This document shows, one piece after another, positions 36,515-44,244 of a stretch of 64,000 bases of DNA; position 1 is the stretch's first letter; each line of letters begins with the position of its first letter. Where the stretch lies: positions 1 through 64,000 of the forward strand of contig CAIMVM010000073.1 in NCBI GenBank assembly GCA_903844895.1, read 5' to 3'. This stretch comes from an uncultured Pseudomonadota bacterium (GTDB taxonomy: Bacteria > Bdellovibrionota_B > Oligoflexia > Oligoflexales > CAIMVM01). The position numbers and the translations under genes are program-made. Below the pieces are notes generated by a model that was not told the DNA's origin, ran no database searches, and saw nothing but the letters and a program-made list of their open reading frames with translations.

Positions 36515-37161
36515 TAAGGTCTCCCTGGACGGAGAAATCCGCCTTTCTTAAGGACTGAGTGAATCAACTGGCCAGCTATATCAGGTGGCACAAAGGTTAA
36601 GGTGAGTGCTATATGTGCCTTTTCAAGGCGAGCTTTTCTTACCGCCAACTGGCTGGTTAACTCTTTTTCAATCATTTCTACTTTTCGGGGGGCCTCTACA
36701 CCTTCTATCGCACCGGCAATCAAGGGGCGACCTTTAGCCTGGTCTTTAGAGGCCAGCCTGCGTGCCATTTCTGCAATTGTAGTGTCGAGCCAAACTACAA
36801 CTCCTAAACCCTTTGCCATACCCCAAGCTTCATCACTGGATGCTATGCCGCCGCCTGTAGCTATTACATGATTTTTAACTTGGCGCAACTCAGTCAGTGC
36901 CTTGATTTCCAATGCTCGAAAGCCTTGCTCTTTATCTACCCTGAAAATATCTTCTATTTTCCTCCCGGAGGACTTTGCTATCCATTCATCCAGATCAATA
37001 AATCCAAAGCCAAGGCTCTTGGCTAAATGCCACCCAGTAGAACTTTTTCCGGAGCCTGAAAGACCTACCAGCACTATATTAAAACCTTTCGCGACGCTTT
37101 TCAGCTCGGGGCTTTGACTTGAATCTTGATCTTGTTGTTCTGCTTCCAAATTTTCCTGCAT
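36514..37161 (-). CDS. aroK: Shikimate kinase
   Basis: P-loop kinase with Walker A GLSGSGKSS (about residues 33-41), the shikimate-binding stretch FIDLDEWIAKSSGRKIEDIF and the ATGGG loop. It phosphorylates shikimate at O3 in chorismate synthesis. At 215 residues it is longer than the usual 170-180, with a 25-residue polar N-tail and an extended C-terminus. It heads the operon that runs into gspC-gspG with a 1-bp overlap. No aroB follows. Confidence 0.92.
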   Translation of the reverse strand: MQENLEAEQQDQDSSQSPELKSVAKGFNIVLVGLSGSGKSSTGWHLAKSLGFGFIDLDEWIAKSSGRKIEDIFRVDKEQGFRALEIKALTELRQVKNHVIATGGGIASSDEAWGMAKGLGVVVWLDTTIAEMARRLASKDQAKGRPLIAGAIEGVEAPRKVEMIEKELTSQLAVRKARLEKAHIALTLTFVPPDIAGQLIHSVLKKGGFLRPGRP

Positions 37162-37350
37162 CGCCGCCCTAACCCAAACAAAATTCTCACAATTTCAATT
37201 TCTAGTTTAACAGTTATCCTGCCAACTGGTTAATAATAGCCATAAAAATAATGCTTCTGATTGGCATTTTAGCAAAAACGTCTATATTCTTCTTTTACTC
37301 TAATGTAGGTAAGATCGTTTTAAGCCAGATGGATAGGGGAAAAAAGTCAC

Positions 37351-38124
37351 ATGTATACCTACCTTGAAGTGTTTGAAGAGAATCGGGCCGTCTGTATAAA
37401 TATTAGTCGAAGAGAACGCCTCAATAGCCTGGGCGTCGCCATAGGCAAGGAGCTTTTAAGCTGCCTAACTGATATCAAAAACCGCACAGATGGTTATCTT
37501 TCGAGAACCGATACGGTAGCCGCCCCCAGAATGGTGATCCTTTCAGCTACCCCGGAAAAATCCATCTGGATAGCTGGTGGCGACTTAAAGGAACTTTCCC
37601 AACTCAATGCCATAGAAGTTCATGAGTACATCATGCTCTGGTCTGAAATATGCCTTCTTTTGAGAAACCTCCCTATTCCCACGATCGCGATAGTCACCGG
37701 AGCTTGCTTGGGAGGAGGCGCAGAGCTCGCCATGAGCTGTGATCTTCGTTTGATGACTGAAGATGCTTATTTCTCTTTTAAGCAGGTTCAAATTGGGCTT
37801 TCTTTAGGCTACGGCACAACCGCACTTATGACAAGGCTGCTAGGTGAGGCCAGAGCACGGTCTATTTTACTTCAAGGGAAGACGATATCGTCTAAGGAAG
37901 CTGAAGTCCTAGGCCTTGTTGAAAAAATCTCGACAAAAGACACTTTGGAGAGAGACCGACATGATCTCATGCAACACGTCCTATCCCTTTCCCCATATGG
38001 TATTGCAACTCAGAAGAAAAATTTTGATCTACTACCACATGAATCAGAACCCCTTCATTTCTTGTCAAATTGGGGAAATCCCGATCACCGGAAATTTCTT
38101 AACGACTTTAAAAACAAGCCATGA
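37351..38124 (+). CDS. Crotonase-fold (enoyl-CoA hydratase/isomerase family) protein
   Basis: A 257-residue crotonase: the oxyanion-hole segments are present (SIWIAGGDLKEL and GACLGGGAELAMSCDLRLM), as is the family C-terminal helix region. By eye alignment the two catalytic glutamates of classical hydratases are replaced: the Gln-Pro-Glu position reads Gln-Val-Gln (KQVQIGLSLGYG), and the second Glu position is Ser (ARARSILL). So a standard 2-enoyl-CoA hydratase reaction is unlikely; another acyl-CoA reaction is more probable. GGGG precedes the ATG. It overlaps the next gene by 4 bp (ATGA). Confidence 0.8.
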   Translation: MYTYLEVFEENRAVCINISRRERLNSLGVAIGKELLSCLTDIKNRTDGYLSRTDTVAAPRMVILSATPEKSIWIAGGDLKELSQLNAIEVHEYIMLWSEICLLLRNLPIPTIAIVTGACLGGGAELAMSCDLRLMTEDAYFSFKQVQIGLSLGYGTTALMTRLLGEARARSILLQGKTISSKEAEVLGLVEKISTKDTLERDRHDLMQHVLSLSPYGIATQKKNFDLLPHESEPLHFLSNWGNPDHRKFLNDFKNKP

Positions 38125-38879
38125 AAATATGTGTTACAAACCACTTTGAAACAGGTTTCGAGGCGCAAGCCTATTTTGCATTTTTAAACGTGAATCGTCC
38201 CTTACTGCGCCCAGACTCTCAGGACTCACCCCCTGTATTTATCATCACCGCTGAAAACCAGCACAAAGAGCTTCTCGACACCACATTCTTATTTTCTGGA
38301 TTGTCTGCTTTCGAAGTCGTCTCCTCGAGCTTTTTAACCTTGTTTGATGACCTCTCTAAGGCGTTTTTAAATTCTGAAACGAAACTCGTGTTCATCACTC
38401 TGAAACTAGAAGGTCAACCCTGCTCAGTTTGGCTCTTCGCCGAAGGATCCCTCAAAGCTTCCATTCCTTTTGCAACAAAAGCCTCCGTTCTAGTCAGCAA
38501 AACATCATGCATTCCTTCGGTTACACCAGAAGCTATAGCGCTCGATTTTCTTTCAGACTATCTCAATCACCTAAGAAAAGAGAAATCCATTTTTGTTCTA
38601 GAAGACCTAAAAGAAGAGACTGTGATCATGGCTGCCATTGTAAGGCATCTTACGGGCTCAAAACTTATTTACGGCACAGCTCATGAAGCTCCTCAGAAAA
38701 AAATATTGAAAACTTTTAATTTCCTCACCCATGATCTTCCTGAAGGTGCGCCTATCGATTTAGGAATTCTTCACACAAAGCTCGCGCCTATACTAAATCA
38801 CATGAAGGAATCACAACTAGTACCTGCAAAGGTTTCTCATCAAATTAAACTTTGGAAAAAGAGTTCTCTATGGGAGTAA
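38121..38879 (+). CDS. Unknown protein coupled to crotonase
   Basis: A 252-residue soluble protein I do not recognise. It has no signal peptide or membrane helix, and an alternation of strands and helices (LVFITLKLEG, SVWLFAEG, SIFVLEDLKEETVIMAAIVRHL) suggests an alpha/beta fold. Translational coupling to the crotonase (ATGA overlap) suggests a shared pathway or complex; some acyl-CoA enzyme pairs are organised this way. Nothing in the sequence identifies a catalytic site. Confidence 0.5.
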   Translation: MKICVTNHFETGFEAQAYFAFLNVNRPLLRPDSQDSPPVFIITAENQHKELLDTTFLFSGLSAFEVVSSSFLTLFDDLSKAFLNSETKLVFITLKLEGQPCSVWLFAEGSLKASIPFATKASVLVSKTSCIPSVTPEAIALDFLSDYLNHLRKEKSIFVLEDLKEETVIMAAIVRHLTGSKLIYGTAHEAPQKKILKTFNFLTHDLPEGAPIDLGILHTKLAPILNHMKESQLVPAKVSHQIKLWKKSSLWE

Positions 38880-39089
38880 ATGCGCCTTAATTTTCTATCG
38901 AGTAGATTGCCGTGATCTGCCTCCAAATTTTGGCGGCCTCTACCTGCATGGGAGACTGGCAACATAGAGTTCGCATCCGCCACGTAGCACTTATGCAAAT
39001 ATGTATATGCTGGTAGGCGCAGATCATTCCTGGATACTTTATTCCCACTAGCATCCATGAATAGCCTCCAGGAATCCCAATCGAGTTAC

Positions 39090-39119
39090 AAAAAACCCCG
39101 GTTCACAAAGGAACCGAGG
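39090..39119 (-). terminator. Intrinsic terminator of the sensor kinase gene
   Basis: Minus strand CCTCGGTTC-CTTTGT-GAACCGGGG then TTTTTT: 9-bp stem with one G-U pair, 20 nt after the stop. Confidence 0.92.
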
Positions 39120-39138
39120 CCGTTAATGTCACTGTTTT

Positions 39139-41592
39139 TTATGCGAGCTCGGGCAAGGCAATCACAAAGTAAGTTCCTTTACCCTTCTTGCTTGTGACTT
39201 CGATTTTGCCTTTAGCATCTCTAACAGCGACTCCTACTACATCCAGACCAATGCCGCGGCCTGAAGTCTGCGTGACGTCTTGGCGGGTGGAAAAACCTGT
39301 GGTGAAAACCATTCGAATCTTTTGCTGTTCGGTCATTTTCTCCCACTCCTCAGGCTTGACAAGGCCTTTCTTCATCGCACTAGCTCGAACTGAGTCTAGA
39401 TCGATGCCGCGACCGTCATCAGAGATCTCGATCTGATATTTGGAATCTGATAGGAAACATTTGATCCGGATTGTGCCATAAGAAGGCTTAGCACCACGCT
39501 CACCTGGCCGTTCTAGTCCGTGATCAACTGCATTGCGGAACAGATGGACCAAGCTGTTGTAGACATTAGCGTACTCAGAAGGGAGTTTGATTTTACCACC
39601 CTCAATCTCAATCCGAACTTCCTTCCCCATGCGCTTACCTAGCTCTACCGCACTTCCGGCAAGATGTCCCAGAAATTGTTGAGCTTCCTCATAACTTGCT
39701 TCGCGAGTGAATGCGTCCATGGCTTGTTGTGCATCAGTGAGATTGGCTGCTTTTTGAATCCGATCTCTCAGACCCTTGAGGCTTTGATCCGAAATCTGAT
39801 ACTGCTTGACTTCTAACTGATCCGGATTCAAACCTAGAAGGCCACCATGAGATTCTAAGAAGCGCCTCAAACTTTTACTGATAGCACTAATACCAGACTG
39901 AATCACTGGCATATTGAATGCAGTTTCCTCAATTTCATGAATTTCGCCTGCTATGTCTCGCAAGTTAAATACGGAAAAGTCACCCTTCCAAGTATGGAGA
40001 TTTCTTTTTGCCTGAAGCACTACCTCATCTGGCTTAGCCCCAGACTTTAGAAGCTTCGCTAGGGAACCCGTTCCTTCTGCTTCTGAAAACACTCTGAGTG
40101 CCAGCTCGCCAAAACGATCTTTACTGTTCAGAATTTTAAGTAGCGATTGATTCAGTTCATTCTCACTCTCAGCTTTAGCCAGGGCCGTAATGTTGGCTAC
40201 CGTGAACAACACACTTTCTACTTCTTGATGCGCATCCAAGATCACAGAACCGAACAGAGACAAAGTTTTATCAAACTTCGCAAAACGACTCGGGAGTTGA
40301 CGTACGAGATCATCTGCCAACAGCGAATCACTGGTGACCTGCTCAAAAAGGTTTTGGAAGTTCTCGCTATCGCGCGGATTTAGGCCGAGCGCTCCCCATA
40401 TAGTCTGACCTTCCAGTTTTTTATTGCCATCAGAATTCAAAAGTGCTGTACATGACTTTGAGTAGCCAGAGAGAATTTTTCCAGAACGGTCACAGCGAAG
40501 AAGCCCAAAGTCTACATTGTCCATAATTGTCTGTATAGCGCGGGACTTCTCAGCTAGAGAGCTTAGCATTCCGTTAATGGAGCTGCTGAGGCTTGTAATT
40601 TCATCTTTGCCTTCCACGGTCACCCGATCGGCGCTATTGTCTGACTTGCCAATCTCATCTACACGTTTACTCAGTCGAAGGATCCGAGATACTACGCTAC
40701 GCTCAATGATGAGTAATAGCCCAATACCAAAAAGTAGGCCAAAAATGGCGATCGATGTCAAAAGAGTTTTAATGGTATGGCGACCCTCATTCATAATGTC
40801 GCGAGAAAACTCAATACGAAGGGCTAATGCTGGCTTTCCAAAAAAATCTTGGAACTGCGCGAATCCCGCGAGCTTGTTCTCATTTACAACACTTATGACG
40901 CTAGGATTTTCTGGATTTAGTGCCTTTCCTGCATCCCATAAAGCATCAGCAGAGCTCATCTCTGACCAATTCTTTTGCATAAGACTCATCTTTGTCACTT
41001 TGCCGAGATGCTCGAGTGCCGAGGGGGTTAGATAGTATGAAAAAACAAGGGTTCCACCGATAGGTTCTGTTTTGTCAGCCTTTACCACAGGAGAGGACAC
41101 AACGAACGCCGGCCCCTTCGGTGTAATGACAATAGCTTTCTTAACGTCGGTAGGATTTTTATGTGTCAGTAAATAACTTCCGGGCACCAAAAATTTAAAA
41201 AAGAAGTCATCAGTAGGGGCCGGCTTTCCCTCTTCAAGATCATAGCCCAAGACACCAATGAACTCGCCTTTATTGTTGATATAAATCATGTCGTTGATTT
41301 TTAAATTCCCTGGCGACTCTTCAGGCAAATTGGCTTCTTTGAAACCGTCGTTCTGACCAATGACGAACTTATACGCCTCATCCCAAGCCCCCCAGTCGAC
41401 AATCTTAGATTCGAGGAACTTAAACTGCTCCTCCACAGCGTTGCGGACTCGTTCAATGTTGGCAGTAGCTTCTCTATGCTCAAGTGCTTCGAAACCCTTA
41501 ATAACTAAGACCTGAGATACACCGTAAAGTGCTCCCATAAATATCATAACGGAAACAGTAATCGACAAAATAACGCGGACGCGAAGTGACAT
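39139..41592 (-). CDS. Membrane CheA-like histidine kinase (CHASE4-HAMP-PAS-HPt-ATPase)
   Basis: About 817 residues. TM1 (7-29), a periplasmic CHASE4 sensor (about 30-265, with the hallmark VDWGAWDEAY), TM2 (275-297), HAMP (298-350), PAS (about 350-475), then an HPt-like domain with HTWKG (likely phospho-His533), and a CheA-class ATPase (HLFRNAVDHGLERPGERG, ISDDGRGID, GRGIGLDVV). There is no ordinary HisKA dimerisation box and no CheW-like domain, so it is a membrane-bound relative of CheA. I start at ATG 41592, behind AAAGGA; an in-frame TTG at 41631 lies at the predicted transcript start. Divergent from a CheY-like gene, its probable partner. Confidence 0.87.
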   Translation of the reverse strand: MSLRVRVILSITVSVMIFMGALYGVSQVLVIKGFEALEHREATANIERVRNAVEEQFKFLESKIVDWGAWDEAYKFVIGQNDGFKEANLPEESPGNLKINDMIYINNKGEFIGVLGYDLEEGKPAPTDDFFFKFLVPGSYLLTHKNPTDVKKAIVITPKGPAFVVSSPVVKADKTEPIGGTLVFSYYLTPSALEHLGKVTKMSLMQKNWSEMSSADALWDAGKALNPENPSVISVVNENKLAGFAQFQDFFGKPALALRIEFSRDIMNEGRHTIKTLLTSIAIFGLLFGIGLLLIIERSVVSRILRLSKRVDEIGKSDNSADRVTVEGKDEITSLSSSINGMLSSLAEKSRAIQTIMDNVDFGLLRCDRSGKILSGYSKSCTALLNSDGNKKLEGQTIWGALGLNPRDSENFQNLFEQVTSDSLLADDLVRQLPSRFAKFDKTLSLFGSVILDAHQEVESVLFTVANITALAKAESENELNQSLLKILNSKDRFGELALRVFSEAEGTGSLAKLLKSGAKPDEVVLQAKRNLHTWKGDFSVFNLRDIAGEIHEIEETAFNMPVIQSGISAISKSLRRFLESHGGLLGLNPDQLEVKQYQISDQSLKGLRDRIQKAANLTDAQQAMDAFTREASYEEAQQFLGHLAGSAVELGKRMGKEVRIEIEGGKIKLPSEYANVYNSLVHLFRNAVDHGLERPGERGAKPSYGTIRIKCFLSDSKYQIEISDDGRGIDLDSVRASAMKKGLVKPEEWEKMTEQQKIRMVFTTGFSTRQDVTQTSGRGIGLDVVGVAVRDAKGKIEVTSKKGKGTYFVIALPELA

Positions 41593-41635
41593 GAGGCTAA
41601 ATCCTTTCTGACAAGTTTTGGGGGAACCCAAAAAT

Positions 41636-41665
41636 ATTATACATGCGGTTCAACTGATCCTTCAA
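41636..41665 (-). promoter_or_regulatory. Candidate sigma70 promoter of the sensor kinase
   Basis: Minus strand TTGAAG (41660-41665), 18 nt, perfect TATAAT (41636-41641). It predicts a start near 41629, about 37 nt before the preferred ATG. Confidence 0.5.
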
Positions 41666-41770
41666 AAATATAACTTTAAACCACATACATGAATCCACCC
41701 ATTCGCGTTTTGAATTAGACAAATAAGTATTTAAAAACATTAGTCAACCAAAAAAAAATTGTAAATCCTT

Positions 41771-41797
41771 TAAAGTTTTCTCTAGCCTGACCGATCC
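41771..41797 (+). promoter_or_regulatory. Candidate sigma28 (FliA) promoter of the receiver operon
   Basis: TAAAGTTT (41771-41778), 11 nt, ACCGATCC (41790-41797). The FliA consensus in enterobacteria is TAAAGTTT-N11-GCCGATAA: the -35 is identical, the spacer is exact and five of eight -10 bases match. About 75 nt upstream of the CheY-like start. Confidence 0.5.
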
Positions 41798-41872
41798 CAC
41801 ATGGCCAGCTAACTGTAAAGATGGACCAAGCTCAAGCCCAAGTAGACTTAATTTTAGAAAGGGGATTTCGTA

Positions 41873-42256
41873 ATGGCCAAAATACTTATTGTTGATGACT
41901 CTGATGTGATTCGCTCGGAACTCCAGGGGATTTTGGTAAAGGACGGGTACGCGGTAACGGAAGCCTCAAGCGGTACGGAGGGACTCAACGCGGCACTTGA
42001 ACAAGGGCCCTTCGATCTTATTATCACCGACTACAATATGCCAGGACTCAATGGCGTGGAAATGTGTAGTAAGATCCGTCAAGACTCACGCTTTTCTCAA
42101 GTGCCTATTTTGGTCCTCACAACAGAAAGCAGCACCGAACTTCGAAAAAAAGGCCAAGAGATAGGTGTACGTGCGTGGTTGGTAAAGCCCATTAACGCCG
42201 ATGTTATCAGCAAAGTTCTTGTAAAACTATTTAGTACCTCTTCAAAAGCCGCATAA
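41873..42256 (+). CDS. CheY-like single-domain response regulator
   Basis: A 127-residue stand-alone receiver with all key residues: acidic pair D8/D9, phosphoacceptor D53 (IITDYNMPG), T83/T84 and K105 (VKPIN). No output domain, so it signals by protein contact, as CheY does. It has a strong SD (AGGGG) and a sigma28-like promoter. Followed after 11 bp by the STAS-like gene, and divergent from the CheA-like kinase, which is its likely phosphodonor through the HPt histidine. Confidence 0.92.
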   Translation: MAKILIVDDSDVIRSELQGILVKDGYAVTEASSGTEGLNAALEQGPFDLIITDYNMPGLNGVEMCSKIRQDSRFSQVPILVLTTESSTELRKKGQEIGVRAWLVKPINADVISKVLVKLFSTSSKAA

Positions 42257-42267
42257 GGTTTGAAAAT

Positions 42268-43659
42268 ATGAACACAGTAAACTTATCTGATGATGACCTT
42301 AGATTTCGTGTCCACCGTGAGGGAGAAGTGGTTCGCTTTTTTGGATGCATCGGCGATACGCCGGACCTTGCCGCACTGGATGGTGTCCTTACCGACAAAT
42401 CAGTTTGTGACCTGAGCAATCTCAGCTTTGCATCCTGGATCGGACTAGCTACACTTGGCTCCTACATCTCTGGCAAAAAATTTCACTTAGTCTTCCAGGC
42501 AGTACCTTTTAAAATTTATGATTCCATGCGGATGATGAAGACATTTGAAGAGCAAGAAATCAAAAATGCAATTGCGCCACTCCTCGATGCCAATACAAAC
42601 AAAGTAAATTTTAAATTGATTGAATTTGATCCTCTGCGCGAGGCAGCTATGTCGGGCGAAGATTGGGTAGAGACTACGCCAGGTCAAAAATTGTTGGTAC
42701 CAGCGCGATACCTTTTTCCTGATCTTCGTATGCAACGCGAAGGGGGCCCCATCCTCTTAAAAGTTCAGCATCCTCAAAAAGATATTGCAAGTTTCTGGAT
42801 ACAGTATGCGGCCTATTGCAATACCACTGTTGAAATCAGCAGCGTGCTCGTGTACGCCGCCAAATTCAATATTATGCAAATTCTGGGTGAGATCAAATCG
42901 AAGATGGCGTCAGGAGAAGCAGCACTTAAACTTATTGACCCCAAAAATTCCTATACGTTGGTTCAACGCATGGAGAACATGATCAAGAACATTGAGAGCA
43001 GCTTTGATACCCTTGCCCGAAAGGTACAGACGCAACACGACGCAAGCCTAAAAACATATGCTGAATTGACTTCTCAATCGACTACCTCTGACATCGATGG
43101 CTCAACCTTCACGGCAGCGATGGCTGCCTATGCCACTTCCATTACCGAGATGGTTCATGTAGCAGCTGGCTGCGAGGACTGCGGAAGCGCCATAGGCGAA
43201 CAACTTGGGTCCCTTCGAGCGACGCAGGTACTTAAAAACGGCATGTCAACGTTTACAAATCCATCTCCAGAAATGCTCACCGCGATCCGTGATGCTTTCG
43301 CTATTATGGATATCATGTCTGAAGACGACTGGATGGCAACGCGGGTCATCATCATGGACGAGATTGAACACATCGAGGGCCTCATAGGACGCTGTATCGT
43401 TACTTTGCAAGGGTTTGACATGATGCGTCAGATACTGGAACACCGCATTCAAGAGATGTTGTTAGTAACTGAGCTCTTCAAAGCCAATGGTGCTGATTCC
43501 CTCTTAGATCCAGATGTGAAAGAACAAGTACTTGGTAAAATCGGCGCCCACATGGTGACCGAACAAGAGAAGGTTGCGTTTGAGTTCTATCTTCCGGACG
43601 GATTCGCGAGATTTGCGCAAACGGACCGTAAAGAGCCGGGTGATGTTCTATTGTTCTGA
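42268..43659 (+). CDS. STAS-like N-domain with long helical domain, unknown function
   Basis: 463 residues, no signal or membrane helix. Residues ~20-100 look like a STAS-type fold (VRFFGCIGD, then SVCDLSNLSFASWIGLATLGSYI, resembling the strand-helix switch region of anti-anti-sigma proteins), without an obvious phospho-Ser at the classical place. Residues ~110-210 are mixed. Residues ~215-460 are helical with repeated amphipathic stretches (VQRMENMIKNIESSFDTLARKVQTQHD and others). It is co-transcribed with the CheY-like receiver, so it could be the receiver's target or a phosphatase-like partner (inference). Confidence 0.6.
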   Translation: MNTVNLSDDDLRFRVHREGEVVRFFGCIGDTPDLAALDGVLTDKSVCDLSNLSFASWIGLATLGSYISGKKFHLVFQAVPFKIYDSMRMMKTFEEQEIKNAIAPLLDANTNKVNFKLIEFDPLREAAMSGEDWVETTPGQKLLVPARYLFPDLRMQREGGPILLKVQHPQKDIASFWIQYAAYCNTTVEISSVLVYAAKFNIMQILGEIKSKMASGEAALKLIDPKNSYTLVQRMENMIKNIESSFDTLARKVQTQHDASLKTYAELTSQSTTSDIDGSTFTAAMAAYATSITEMVHVAAGCEDCGSAIGEQLGSLRATQVLKNGMSTFTNPSPEMLTAIRDAFAIMDIMSEDDWMATRVIIMDEIEHIEGLIGRCIVTLQGFDMMRQILEHRIQEMLLVTELFKANGADSLLDPDVKEQVLGKIGAHMVTEQEKVAFEFYLPDGFARFAQTDRKEPGDVLLF

Positions 43660-43712
43660 TTGTAAATTCGCAGGCCAGGAGAATGGCATTACGGTCGACT
43701 CAAGGCTATAAA

Positions 43713-44003
43713 CTATTTATTTGCAGGTGAGGATTCGTAACAGATGACTTCAGTATGTTTTGAAATGTCTTTATCTGCAATTTGACCATGCTCAGAAGCG
43801 ATATGAACTTTCAATTCTGAGATTAACCGGGCTTTCTTTTGCGACAGAGAAAGATCACAGGAAACGTCCGCGTTCACATAAAAATCAGTGGATTCCTTAT
43901 TTATAAAGTTACAAGTGGCTTTGCAAAAACATGTCTTCGCAGATGCTGATCCCGAATGCGCTATGCCCATGCTTCCGGCAACTAAAAGTAGCAATTGTTT
44001 CAT
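43713..44003 (-). CDS. Small exported cysteine-containing protein
   Basis: A 96-residue protein with a clear signal peptide (MKQLLLLVAGSMGIAHSGSASA, cleavage after ASA) and a mature domain of about 74 residues carrying five cysteines (TCFCKATC early, then DVSCDL and EVICYE). That pattern suggests disulfides in the periplasm or outside. I do not recognise a family. Stands alone, convergent with the STAS-like gene. Confidence 0.6.
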   Translation of the reverse strand: MKQLLLLVAGSMGIAHSGSASAKTCFCKATCNFINKESTDFYVNADVSCDLSLSQKKARLISELKVHIASEHGQIADKDISKHTEVICYESSPANK

Positions 44004-44077
44004 GATCTATGTCTTTTTTTGAAAAGAAATCTACACGAGGCGAATCGAAGATTCACGATCCATTAAGTGGGGAAAAA

Positions 44078-44154
44078 TGGTGGGTCCAGCAGGACTTGAA
44101 CCTGCGACCTTCGAGTTATGAGCACGCTGCTCTAACCAACTGAGCTATAGACCC
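44078..44154 (-). tRNA. tRNA-Met (CAT), elongator-type
   Basis: Minus strand: acceptor GGGTCTA/TGGACCC, D-stem GCTC/GAGC, anticodon loop CTCATAA, T-stem GCAGG/CCTGC with loop TTCAAGT, discriminator A and encoded CCA. The 1-72 pair is G-C, so it is not the initiator. A CAT anticodon may also mark tRNA-Ile2, modified by TilS; elongator Met is the likelier reading. The anticodon stem GCGTG/CTCGA shows two non-pairs (27 G-A, 30 U-U). Confidence 0.92.
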
Positions 44155-44193
44155 ACGCGACAACTAAATTGCCACAACCAGCAGGAATTTCAA

Positions 44194-44220
44194 CAATAAA
44201 AGCCCACCAGGAGGTGGGCT
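44194..44220 (-). terminator. Intrinsic terminator of rpoD
   Basis: Minus strand AGCCCACC-TCCT-GGTGGGCT followed by TTTATT: an 8-bp GC-rich stem 25 nt after the rpoD stop, ahead of the tRNA. Confidence 0.88.
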
Positions 44221-44244
44221 TATAAACTAATTTTAGGCTAGCAT

